Origin: Cerioporus squamosus
Lineage: Eukaryota; Basidiomycota; Agaricomycetes; Polyporales; Polyporaceae
Direction: 5' to 3'
DNA: 59,230 bases
NCBI GenBank assembly: GCA_022592435.1
Contig: JABYQS010000199.1
Location: 1 to 59,230 of the forward strand
In this document: piece by piece, positions 34,271-44,825 of the stretch
Numbering within the stretch: the stretch's first letter is position 1
How the letters are laid out: every line of letters starts with the position of its first letter
Position numbers and translations under genes: made by a program
The notes under the pieces: generated by a model
Seen by the model: the letters and a program-made list of their open reading frames with translations, nothing else
Told to the model about the DNA's origin: nothing
The model's database searches: none

Positions 34271-35680
34271 TCACATCATGATCATAGACCTGCGGAGAAT
34301 AGTCAGCAGATGCATTCGGAGAGGTGCTATGTGGCCATCACTCACGTCTGGGCTTCGTGGGTGCGGAACCGCCGCTTGCATCGATGTCCCCGTCCCGCGC
34401 GTCGTGACAGGACGTGCTGCTGCGAGAGTCTTTGGCATCTCCGGCAAGGGAGCTGGTCTCACTCTCGAGGTCCTGGAAGGCGGCCGGTATGGGAGGAAGC
34501 ATGGGCGGGAGCGAAGGGTTGCGAGCCCTCGCCGCCTCGATGATGCTGGACAAGCAAATTATCAATGACACAGGACATTATCCGAGATCATCGTGTCGCT
34601 CACCTGATCATCGCGTTGCGCTCTGCGAAGAGTTCACGCGGGTCCGCGATGTCCTCCTGCTTCACCTCCGCGGCCATATCCACCCAGACATGAAAGAGCG
34701 GGAGGACCTCCACATTCTGGTGGGGATCGCCGAAGAACCCGTCCAGGATGCTGCCGGCCTCGTCCGGATTAGACGAGGCACTGCTGTAGTCGGAAGAGAG
34801 CATTGTCTTCGGCGATCTTATCATCGGGGACGGGAATATGGTTTGCATTCTCTCGGTCGAGGTCGCTGGCTGGTCCCGAGGAAAGACCCAGTGCCGTGCT
34901 TCTGGCCTCGAGTGCGTCCAGACGCTTCTCTGTGTCGTCAGCCAAGCAGTCGTCCAGCCTCATTGACACTTTCACCGAAAGCCGGGCGATCTTGGTTCGA
35001 TCGAAGCCTTCCGGTCATGCGAGCACGCGGATGTCGAGCTTCATCTTCGGCCAGTGGTAGCAGTTGATGTACGGAAAGGACCCGGATGGCTCGATAACAA
35101 GGGGTGGTCGGCCATGAGGGTGGTGACGGTGTTGGGAAATATGGGGGTACACATATCTGCCGTGATACATCGCTCCTCGTCTGCAGGAGGGGGCGACGGA
35201 GCGACGAGGCGGACGCACTACGTGCACCGCCCGAAAAAGTGTATGGCGAAAGAGATGTGAAAGGCCATTGAGTTGTTACCTTTCACTGTTTGGGGGTCTA
35301 AGCGCCCAAAATACGGTGATAGTTTGCACACTCCATGACATTTCACACCTCTTTCACTGCAGGGATTTCCGGCGGGTGCATGCAGTGACGTGGAACCCGT
35401 ACCACGGTACCCCAGGAAAGGGAAACGAGTGGTCCTAGATCAGAACAAAAAGGCCGACACTGTCAGAATTTATGGGCATGAGTCAGACTCGACAATCCGC
35501 ACTCACGCAGTCAATGTACACCACGTATGACTTCGGGCGTATCAGTCTGGCGGCAGCCAAGGCTTCAACATCGTTCAAGTGCTCGACCATCGCCACAGGA
35601 TCGATACGAATTGCCGCATAGCTATACGTAGTTGGATAGTACGGTGCTTCAGAGTTTGCTTCTGTTGCACTATCGGCCAT
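34271..35680 (-). pseudogene. family A, copy A9: broken by a MITE, a stop and a frameshift
   Basis: Starts MADSATEANSEAPYYPTTY followed by SYAAIRIDPVAMVEHL. Exon 2 begins at 35434 with DHSFPFPGVPWYGFHV and is cut by the 171 bp element at 35216-35386. Beyond it the reading resumes (RLVAPSPPPADEERCITADM) and loses one base within the FPN..HP block near 35125. TGA stands where intact copies have an Arg codon in RVLARPEGFD (~35015); CGA to TGA is a single transition. The module DGFFGDPHQNVEVLPLFHVW and the exon with AARARNPSLPPMLPP remain. The last exon is truncated (SMIMM, stop near 34271) and lacks FRLPY. Confidence 0.82.
35216..35386. mobile_element. 171 bp MITE inserted in A9
   Basis: Comparison with A8 shows the interruption directly. 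GACG is present on both sides (35212-35215 and 35387-35390) as a target duplication. The ends are imperfect inverted repeats: ACTACGTGCACC on the left against ACTGCATGCACC on the right read in reverse. A second matching stretch further in (GAAAGAG(A/G)TGTGAAA) lies ~30 bases from each end. No coding capacity. Confidence 0.7.
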
Positions 35681-36501
35681 ATCCGACGCGCAGAGTTAGA
35701 TGCCGCTGGAGAGGGAATGTGGGTATTGTGGGGTCTTGGGCGAGAGGCACAGGGCTCTATACTACCGTCGTGAGTTGGGTCTAAGGTCGGAAGACATGTG
35801 CACGCACAAAAGACCAGACACAGCAGAGCATAGACTGACACGATGAGCGTTGTTCTGTGGAAGGTGCTGCTTGTTACCGTGATGAGTAAACCTATTGTTC
35901 GTCTGTCTCTCCGTCATCGCCGGGATTATGATTTATGCAAGAACTGAGGATTGGGGAGTGCGAACCAGCGTCTTGAAAAAAGATTTCCGTACGACGGTGG
36001 AGTCGGCGACAGTGGCATAAGCGACGGCTACCAGTCGAGAGCAAGGTCGAGAGTTGTTGAACAGTCACTGAACAGAGTTGAAGGGAACAGAGTAAGTATG
36101 TAGACTAAGTCCATCAACAACCTTTGAATTCGTGGGAAACGTGGGCGTCATGATCCTGGCTGACCGGGACCTGGCGGCGGCGCAGGCTCCCACACATCAT
36201 CTCCCTCAGCTCCCAGTCGCTGATTTACCCCAATCCCGTCAGAGAGTTGACACAAAGTACTGGAGCTTGACTTACCTCAGGAGCTCCGGGTTAATGATGT
36301 GCGAGAACGATTACTTAGTACTCTCATGCTGATTCTGGAGACGCTCGCTGCCATCAACTTCGCCAACCTCCTGAACGTCCGCTTCTTCCTTCTGTCCATG
36401 CCTCCGATTATCGCAGAGGCACCCATCTGGATTGTATACTGGTGAGTATTGGGTGAGGTTAAAACTAGCCATTATTATTCACCTCTCCTGCGTTCGCCTC
36501 C
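35681..36501. other. 0.8 kb between A9 (5' side) and B4 (3' side), no gene recognised
   Basis: No A/B/C motif. It contains the upstream side of A9. Confidence 0.35.
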
Positions 36502-37680
36502 TCATCCTAGAGATTTCTCGTCAGCGCTCGTGTCATCACGCGAAATCGCGATACCCACCGAATCTGCGCTCGTTGTCTCCTGCATGTCGCTAGCGGAAGA
36601 TCCAGAGCTAGCAGGAGACTCAGGCTCTGTTTCGTCCATTGACTGAACGCCAGGTGAGTAGAGTTCGTGACTGCCGACTTTCGGACGTACAGAGAGGTTC
36701 GCGAGTGCCGCGAAGCGATTTGCATTCGCCGAGGAGGTAGATGCCATCTTGATGTCGCGGTTCTTGCCCTTCACAACCGGAGGGTTTGATGCAATCGCGT
36801 CTTCCTGGCCGGAGCTCTCATTGCCCATCCTCGATGGCAAGGAAGTGTTCTAAATGTCGGAAGATGAAGAGGTGTCAAAATGTGGAGACGACTCGCGATG
36901 AATCACCGAACCAAAGTTGCGCTTGGCGCTCGATAATATTGATCTTTGCGCCATCTCTGGGCCCAATGTAAGAAGAGAGGCTACAAAGGTCGTATGGATA
37001 GGACGCACCTCGTAGTCTGCTCTGTATATCCTATACGCGTTTCTGTTTCTCGCGCATTCCTGCTGCCAATCCAACCACTTCTCAATGCACACCGTCAGGA
37101 GCTCCAGTAATTCGTCTCCTGTTCCGACATTGAAGGACGAGTTAGAGTCCGGGTTTGCGCGTTGTCTGTTTTGCCATCGCCCTTGGATATGACCTTTGGA
37201 GCTGAAGCTGCAGGCGATAAGCCAGCCGTTGGGCCGACCCGAGCGTTCCGGAGTCCACTCAGGTTTCGTGTGTGCATGGTACAACTGAGGCTCCTCTGCG
37301 ATCATGTCGTGTAGATGCACAGCGGCGCAGAAGCGCTGCAGAATGTCCGGTAGCCATGCGCGCACGCTGCTCCCCCGGAATGTGGCAAGTAGGCACACCT
37401 TTGGCCGTGCGCCGGCGCGCTGCCCCGGAAGTTGCACCACAACCGCCGGTCGCCCCTTCAGGTCGCTGTAGTTGGGCTCCTCCCATGAGAAAGATGCGGG
37501 GTTGGGGATCTGTCCAGCGGGCTGCTGTGCCTTGGCTGCTTCCCCGAGGATGCGGGTGTAGACGACGGTGTGGACAGACTCCTTCAGTTCCAGGATATCG
37601 CCGAGCTGGAATAAAACACTGTTGTTGGCAAGATACTCTTCCAGGTGAATATTACGGCAACGGCTGCAAACTGAAGGCAT
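36502..37680 (-). CDS. family B protein, copy B4 (function unknown)
   Basis: The start at 37680 gives MPSVCSRCRNIHLEEYLANN with the N-terminal CxxC. Then FQLGDILELKESVHTVVYTR, KGRPAVVVQLPG, KVCLLATFRG, a WLPDILQRFCAAVHLHD strand, YHAHTKPEWTPE, GWLIACSFSSKG and HIQGRWQNR. A helix with CIEKWLDWQQECARN precedes YRADYE, where the main exon ends (~37011). Two small exons follow. The last, about 36842-36502, is polar and Ser-rich (GNESSGQEDAIAS, ANRFAALANLSVRPK) and ends ADEKSLG. A TATA-like TTAAATA (minus strand, 37776-37782) lies ~96 bases upstream. Head-to-head with A10. Confidence 0.75.
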
Positions 37681-38187
37681 GATGGTAGCAAGTAAACGCG
37701 CCTGGTAGGACGGGGTGTCGGTCGATGAACGATTCTGACGAGGGGGTATCTATCGCCTAAGGTCACAGAGGGGGGTATTTAACCGTGCCGCGACACATAC
37801 CGATGCCGCCATTGATTTCTTGTAGGAGCGGTGGGCCTTCGCAATCGTGAGCCATGACAGCACGGCGCACCGCCCATGTGGACGGATGCTATGAGGCATG
37901 GGAAGCTACACCCACCCAGACAAATAGAAACAAATATAGTGTATGTGGTTCTCCCACCGTGTTCCTGCTTGCGAGTCGCACTTCAGCCTCCCCAAACCTC
38001 TGCAGTCGCTCCTCTCCTCCTCCCCTCCTCAGCCTCGACCCCGTCACACTGATTATCTGCCCTCTCTCTCAGTGGGCACCCGTCCTCCTCCTCCAAGCTC
38101 CACGGTAGCTCAGCCACTAGCAAGTCAACAACTTCCCGGACTCTCGGTCGTAACTAGTCGGCCACGCCACATCACTCAGCATCGACC
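37681..38187. promoter_or_regulatory. shared intergenic region of the divergent pair B4/A10
   Basis: 507 bases between start codons, with a TATA-like element for B4 at 37776-37782 on the minus strand. CT-rich tracts around 37990-38100 precede A10. Confidence 0.45.
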
Positions 38188-39703
38188 ATGCTTCCTCTGT
38201 CGCAAGAACGCTCCCCTTGTCTCCCATTTCCTTATCCAAATCGCTTCGTTGTCGCTTGCTTGGATCCAATTGGCATGATAGAAGACCTCAAAGACCCGGA
38301 TCCACAAGCGCTACATGAGGCTCGGTGTATTACTCCGAAGAAATACATCTTCTACCTCAGTTTGGTGAGTTTTCGCTCCTGAAGTGTCTCGACTTAAACA
38401 CGACTGATAGAGCCCTTCGAGCCACTCGATCTTCCAGGACCCGATAGTCAGTGGTGCCGATACTCTGCGTACCCTGTGGCGCCAACATTGCGCGCCATCG
38501 ACCGAGAGTTGGGCATCACCCCAGACATGGTCATGCCCATCGCACCGAATGTTCGTTATGCGAAGGGTAGGCAACCTCTCAGGTCGGAACCGATGTTCCC
38601 GTTCGACCACTGCTTCTTCTGGGTCGAAAGCTCCATGGATGTCCGTGTCCGGCGGAAAGGTGACGACGGATACGACGACCGGGGTGCCACCCGACTCAGC
38701 GTCCGCGAACATGTCGCTATGTTGCTGTCCTGGGAAGACGACTCGCGCCGCATAGCTCACTTCATCGAAGAGAAGCGGCGACACCTCTCCGTCGTTAGTC
38801 CTACATCCTCTTCCGACCCTGCTACTTCTTCGCCGTCCGCGCAGCTTCAGCCATCTCAGCCGCCGCTCCGTCCTGAGACGTCGTTTGCCTCCTCCGGACC
38901 CATGCCTCCTCCTGCATCCTCTGACGACTCCTCCAAGCATAGCACGGAGAGCATGGTTGTAGATGACAGCGATCGAGTCTCTGCTGCTTCGTCAACCTCC
39001 TCCGACGATCTGCGTCACTACAACCTCTTCGGATGGGATCCTGACCCCGAATTCGCATTCCTACCTCTCATCGAAGCGGCGGTCGAGCTCGAGGAGTACG
39101 TGGATCGCCACGAAATCGGAGATCCGACTGATTTTCTCAAGGAGCATGAGGCTATCAAAGAGTGAAGCAGAATTCACTGCATGTAATTTCTCCCCTTGCG
39201 CTGACGACGTCACCAGTGTTATTAACAGATTCTTCGCAAGGCGAGTCAATGCAGAAGCCGTTCCGGGCCCGAGCGCCACCAGTGCTTCCGATAGCGGACT
39301 GAGAGACACCAAGGAGATGTCTGAAATTTCGCAGCCCTATCGGTTCCTCACCAAGGCTCAACCACCGGCGTCGGATCAAGTTCAGCGTAGAGGACCAGAG
39401 AAACGTACGTTCTCGAGCAAGCTGTGATGTTAGCGAACCATTGCTGAACCGAACGCAGGCGTTGCAACGCTCGACCCGTCTCCTCGCCCTGCAAAGCGCA
39501 GCAAGATAGCGGCAAGCATATCTGCGGCGAAGTCGTTCATTAGCCGAATATACCAAGGTCGACGAGGCGGACGGAATCCAGGGCACCAGACTTCGAAGTC
39601 ACGTCGTGCGTTTTTCGACAGTCATCCCGTCCGATGGCCGACTGACCAGTCTCTATACATTTCCTCCGGTTTGATAGATGTCGAGACGTTCGAAGTGAGA
39701 TAG
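38188..39703 (+). CDS. family A protein, copy A10 (intact; function unknown)
   Basis: Exons 38188-38364, 38413-39161, 39229-39404 and 39459-39703 sum to 448 aa plus stop. The N-terminus has NRFVVACLDPIGMIEDLKDP. Exon 2 carries LDLPGPDSQWCRYSAYP, APTLRAIDRELGITPDMVMP, GRQPLRSEPMFPF and HCFFW in place of NCYHW, then a Ser/Pro linker and HYNLFGWDPDPEFAFLPLIE..LKEHEAIKE. Exon 4 is strongly basic (RPAKRSKIAASISAAKSF, GRRGGRNPGHQTSKSRR). It groups with A13 and A4 (FGWDPDP-type module). Divergent partner of B4. Confidence 0.8.
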
Positions 39704-40318
39704 TAAAGAGTGACTTTTTTCATTCGCACTTGTTGTGTTACTAGCTTCAGTCTCTTTGTAATATAACCCTGGTGGTGTACGAGGTCTGGACGCGATTACT
39801 TGTGCAATCACTCTGGTTTGACGAAGGTTACGCGCTTTCCTTGGCGTCCACTGTAACTTGTCGTCCTCATCGCTCCGGAATGAGCAGAACTAAGGAGACT
39901 CGTAGCTGCCGCCGGAGTGCGGCGCGCATGAGGGCTTGGACCCGGTCCCCGGCACTGACTACTGTGCACAGTTCACATACGCCCACGAAGCAGCGTGAAC
40001 AGATAGCGCTATGAGAGGTTCGTACTGCATATGATAAGAGCAGGCCGTCCAGGCGTAGCGTTGGCTCAGACGGAATGTTCCAGCGCAGTGGGAGAAATGA
40101 TATGAACCGCGTGCCTGGTACCATACCCACATGACGAGCGGCGATGGTGTCACACGTCTTGCCAGAATATAGGGTGACAATGGGTTGCGACGCCCTTGAG
40201 ACCCCTGACCGGCGTATAATTCTCTTCCAGGCATGATGTAACATCACGAATACAGTATATATCCTGTCCGAAGCCTTCGTGTGATGTTTCAGAGCCCAGG
40301 GCCCCCCAACGATGTAGA
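39704..40318. other. convergent 3' region of A10 and A11
   Basis: About 0.6 kb, no gene recognised. Confidence 0.35.
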
Positions 40319-41568
40319 CTACGGGAGGCGGAATACCTGCTTCAGCTTCGCGCAGACTCTGCGAAGAAGTTTCCATGGTCTTAATCCTGCAAGAACTAAA
40401 GATGAGCCTCAGGTCTACGTGCGAACCGACGGAGTATACTTACGGCGTCTATGCAGGGGCTCCTGAGCCAACGAAACTTCACGAGTCTCGACATCGTGTT
40501 CAGCACCATCTGGGCTGCATTCTTCGTCTGTCAAGCCGCAGGGCAAAGGTTCCCGCAGAGGAGAAAGCGAGGGGTTGCGTTCTCTAGCATCCTGGATGAT
40601 CCTACATACAAGGTCGGAGAGTCAGCCTGTCTGACGTCTCGGTACGAATCACATCGCAGGACTCACTCAATAATCACGTCGATCTCCTCGAAGAAGTGAA
40701 GAGGGCTTGGAATATCTTCCTGCTTGAGATGAGCCTCGAGATCGAGCCATAGGTGGACGAGGGGCTGGAACTCGACATTGCCGCTGGGGTCTCCAAAGAT
40801 GCCCATCTCTGTCATCGTGTCGACGGACTCTGCAGACCAAATACTGCTCTCGTACGTAGAGCGTGAGCGAATTGAGGCGTGTTCGTCCTCAGACCCAGCG
40901 TGAGAGAGATCATGATGATCGGCGTCGGGCAGCGAACCGTGTCCCGCAGAAGTCGCTGTCTGAGGGGGATCGTGGTGACCGTCCCTTGCCTTCAGAGCCT
41001 CTTGCTGAAGGTAGGCATCCTCCGAAAAGTATCGTTCCCGTCGTGTGTCTTCGCGTACATCAAGCTTCACCGCCATGCGTTCGTCGAAACCTTCCGGGTA
41101 CGCGATAACCCGAATCCGTGTGTCCGTGAACGACTAATAGTAACAGTTGTTGAACGGGAACGGTCGCTCTGGCCTCGGCCGTATGGGCTCACGGGATCTG
41201 GGGTGCGCGGTGGCCGGGAAGATGAGGATGCACATGTCCGCAGAGATGCACCATTCCTCGTCCGGTGCACGGAGACCTGGCCCCACTAACGACGCCGAGA
41301 AAGCGTACCATGGCTTCCCAGGGAAGGGCAACGCTGAATCCTACAATGCAAACTGTTAGTCCGAGTCTACCCCTCAGCGAACGCTGACGGTCAACGAGCA
41401 CACTGCACGTGCACTTACCCAGGATAGATGTACCAGATAAGCCTTCGGTTGGATGCTCGCTGCGGCCTCCAGGGCTTTCGGATCATCCAAATGTTGAACC
41501 ATAGCTACAGGATCCATTCGGGCCACTGCATAGTTACATGGACTTGGAGCGAAGGGATAGTGAGACAT
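40319..41568 (-). pseudogene. family A, copy A11: nonsense codon in the NCYHW block
   Basis: Starts at 41568 (MSHYPFAPSPCNYAVARMDP, then VAMVQHL). Exon 1 ends at 41419. Exon 2: LPFPGKPWYAFSASLVGPGL, SADMCILIFPA, FPFNNCYY then TAG exactly where intact copies have Trp. One base change explains it. Reading continues in frame (RIRVIAYPEGFDERMAVKLD, an acidic linker, MTEMGIFGDPSGNVEFQPLV..HLW). The last exon retains LRPWKLLRRVC..KLKQVFRLP but then stops, missing the YxxxWP end of A12. Closely related to A12. Either a recent pseudogene or a base-calling error at one site plus a shortened end. Confidence 0.72.
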
Positions 41569-42097
41569 CGGCTTGAAGCCTGGTAGCGGTAGCAGGTCGC
41601 GGGGAGGGAGAGTTGTAGTCCGAATGAGCGACGTGTCTGAAGGGTGCGATCTGCAAAGCCTTCCCGCCCGCACATAAGACCAGAAGCATGGAAGGAAGAC
41701 AACAACAATAGGGTTGGAACCGTCGCGTGGTTGCCCGGTCCCAACTCTTGTTCTGAGAGCGTGAGCCGTCGGAGTTCGCGTGCATGATGTTCTCTTGTTC
41801 TTCAGCGGGGCCCGAGCGTGAAAGCGCCGATGCGCACCCGCAAATCAGGGTACAGTGTCCCTTCGCATGAACACGAGGAACGTCATGGGAAGGAAGCTAT
41901 GCGCACTCAATAGCGGTCGGCCAAAGGTAAGACCTCCAACGAATGAATGATAGCGTCGGGCGTGTTGCAGCCAGCCCGCTCCGGTCAATGAGCTCTTCCG
42001 GAGCCGAATGGGAGGTAAGTATGGGCTTATAGAAGTTGACATGTCATACCGTCGATGACGAGGTGGGTGATGTACAAGAGCGAAGACACCTCAAGGC
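41569..42097. other. 529 bases between A12 (3') and A11 (5'), no gene seen
   Basis: Contains the upstream side of A11; no motif recognised. Confidence 0.35.
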
Positions 42098-43372
42098 TTA
42101 AGGCCACACGAGGATATACGGAAGGCGGAATGTCCGCTGCAGCTTCACGCAGACGCTGCGGAGCAGTTTCCATGGTCGCAACCCTGACATCAAGACCATA
42201 GGTGAGCTGCATATCCGGGGGTGATTCAGCGCGGAAGACTTACGACGTCGCTTCGACGACCCACCCACATCGCCGTCTTCGTCCATCAACCCGCAGGGCA
42301 GCGGTTGGCGCAGAGGAGGGAGTGACGGGTTGCGCGCTCTGGCGTCCTGGATGAGCCTACGTATGATCATCGCAGGGTCAGCGAGGTCTCATCGGTACGA
42401 GCGGCATTGCACAACTCACTTCGTGACGGCATGAATCTCCTCGTAGAAGTGAACAGGGCTGGCTATATCCTCCTGCTTGAGGTGAGCCTGGAGATCGACC
42501 CAGAGGTGGACGAGCGGTTGGAGTTCGACGTTGCCACTGGGATCTCCAAACATACCCATCTCCGTCATGGTGTCGATGGACTCGGCAGAACGGACACTGC
42601 TGTCTGAAGTCGAGTAGGAGCGGATAGAAGTGTGGTCGTCTTCCGATTCCTGCGCATCGTTCTGGGAGGGAACCTGGTTGACGGGTAGGTCGCCGCATTC
42701 GAGTGTCAAAGCGTGTTCTGGGAGAGATGGGACGTCCGAACCGGCGGCAACGACCTCGTCGCTCGCAGTCTGAGCCGACCGACCCTCTCTCGCCTTCGAC
42801 GCCTCTTGCTGACGGTACTCGTCCTCAAAGAACAGCTCTTCTCGTCTGTCGTCTTCGCTGGCATCAAGCTTGACTGCGATGGCGTAGTCGAACCCTTCCG
42901 GAGACGCAACGACTCGTATCTTCATGTCCGTAAGCGACCAGTGGTAGCAGTTGTCGTATGGGAATGTACGCGGCATCGGTCGCAGAGGTTCGCGGCCGAG
43001 GGGATGAGCGGTGTTTGGAAAGATCGGGATGCACATGTCTGCGGATATGCATTGCCCCTCGTCCGGTACGCGAAGACTTGGTCCCACGAGCGACGCCGTG
43101 AAACCATACCATGGCTTCCCTGGGAAGGGGAATGCTGTATCCTGGGGTGTATCGCGTTAGACTGGGCTGACAGCGTACGCGTGGCGCAATGAGCACCCGC
43201 ATGAAGGATATCGACTTACCCAACTCAGATGGACCAAGTAGGTCTTGGGATCGATATTCCGCGCCGCCTCCAGGGCCAGCGGATCACCCAAATGCTTAAC
43301 CATAGCTACAGGATCCAATCTGATCGCCGCGTAATCGAGAGGACTTGGGGCGAACAGGATTTTGTCGGACAT
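42098..43372 (-). CDS. family A protein, copy A12 (intact; function unknown)
   Basis: Exons 43372-43220, 43141-42420, 42356-42244 and 42183-42098 sum to 357 aa plus stop. N-terminus MSDKILFAPSPLDYAAIRLD; YLVHLSW ends exon 1. Exon 2: FPFPGKPWYGF-like (here FPFPGKPWYGFTASLVGPSL), SADMCIPIFPN, TFPYDNCYHW, RVVASPEGFD, a charged helix, an acidic linker and MTEMGMFGDPSGNVELQPLV..HLW. Exon 3 holds DARARNPSLPPLRQPLP; exon 4 ends FRLPYILVWP. This is the cleanest complete member of the FRLPY subgroup. Divergent partner of B5; A11 lies downstream in the same orientation. Confidence 0.82.
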
Positions 43373-43838
43373 TGTCGGGAGGTACTACCGCGAAGGGACG
43401 GCGGGGAAGAAGGGTCGGCGTGAAGATGCGGCCTCTGTACGATGTAGTACATAAGGCCGAAGGCGCTGGAAAGAGAACAAAAGGCCTCGGGTCCGTCGTG
43501 ATGATATCGGCCCTTGTCCTTCGTGACCGCGTGGTCGCCTTGTTCGACCGATCCCAGAAGCGCCCTGTGCGTATATTGAGCGCTCAACGGCCGCAGGCCC
43601 TGACACCAACGCAATGTCCGTGGTTATTGTGAAGTCTTGTTCAAGCCGAATATCAACGGGACTGGTTGTACCCACATGGATACGCGTTGTTCCACCTTAC
43701 CTCCTGGACCATGCTCCGACACTTGCTGGACTGTACAACGAACGGCTATAAGCACCGAGCACTCCCTGCGTACGACAAGTTATCGAAACTTCCACTGCTG
43801 GCAGCTGCTTACCTTTTCATTTCCACCTTCCCTACGCC
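43373..43838. promoter_or_regulatory. shared intergenic region of the divergent pair A12/B5
   Basis: 466 bases between start codons. A TATA-like CTATAAG lies at 43746-43752 on the B5 side. Confidence 0.45.
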
Positions 43839-44825
43839 ATGGTTCCTCATTACTGTCCATACGAATCGCAGAGCGATGAGCCTCGGATGAACCCCAGCAC
43901 GCAGGTTCGTGCCGGCGACGTCTATACCGTCCGCGAGAGCGTCTTCACCCCGATATACGACTTCCTCCGCGGCTGCCTCGAAGGCGACTTGCAGGCCCAA
44001 GCGACCGCTGCGTACCACGCCAAGTTGAGGGTCCAGAACTACAAGCGACGCCCGTGTATCTTGATGCGGGACTACTCCCAATCGCCGACAGCGCAGACGA
44101 CGAGGCGCATGTGTTTGTCGACCACGCTCGAGAGCCACCCGATCACGTCCCTTCCCAGAATCTTCAAAGACTTCTGCATCCCCATCTACTCGGATACCTG
44201 CCTTTCGGATGAGCACATCCATGCTCTCCCCGAATGGGAAGCGAAGCAAGGATGGATCATCGCGATACCGTTCGATAGCTCTCGACGGCTTCTGGGACAA
44301 TGGGGGGCCGAGTATGCAGGGACGCCGGCGAGGACACGGGTGTTCGGCAAGAAGGCCATGTCTTACCTGAAGAAGAATTGCGTGGACCGGAGAGAGGTGT
44401 GGTTGCAGAAATGCCGCAAAAACCCAGCATATGCCCGGGAGCACTTCAAAGAGTGCAGAGTAAGTTAACGCGTCAGATCGGGGATGCACACTCACCACTG
44501 ATATCGCATGAGCAGGACCATAAATCACCGGAGACCGAGAAGAGCACCGACGCTGTGAGTGCACGCCTGCTTCTTCCTCTGGATTCCTTCGCCGACTTAG
44601 CGTGCATTGCAGCTTTCCGTGTTGTCAGGTATGTCGAAGACATCCACCCGGACACATTCCCGAGCTCCGTTCAGGCAACAGGTGCGTATTCACGAGTCGA
44701 GAGAACGTCGCATTGGCACTAATAGGTGCCGCCTTGCAGACGAACATTTCGATGGCATCATTGGCGCATGCCCTCCACAAGATCGTGAGTCCCTGCTTCA
44801 TGCTGGAGTGTTCGCCCGCAGCTGA
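43839..44825 (+). CDS. family B protein, copy B5 (function unknown)
   Basis: Starts MVPHYCPYESQSDEPRMNPS; the usual CxxC is not present. Then RAGDVYTVRESVFTPIYDFL, RRPCILMRD, SLPRIFKDFCIPIYSD, HIHALPEWEAKQGWIIAIPF, RRLLGQWGAEY and a helix with CVDRREVWLQKCRKN ending FKECR. The main exon ends at 44460. Short exons follow: DHKSPETEKSTDA (~44517), one with CRRHPPGHIPELRSGNR (~44630), and a last one with CRLADEHFDGIIGACPP ending at 44825. Divergent partner of A12. Shortest and most canonical B copy. Confidence 0.75.

Noticed and set aside
11809..44825. Idea that the divergent A/B pairs are mating-type HD1/HD2 homeodomain genes
   Set aside because: Neither family shows a homeodomain helix 3 (WF-x-N-x-R), and the usual flanking gene for mitochondrial intermediate peptidase is not present.
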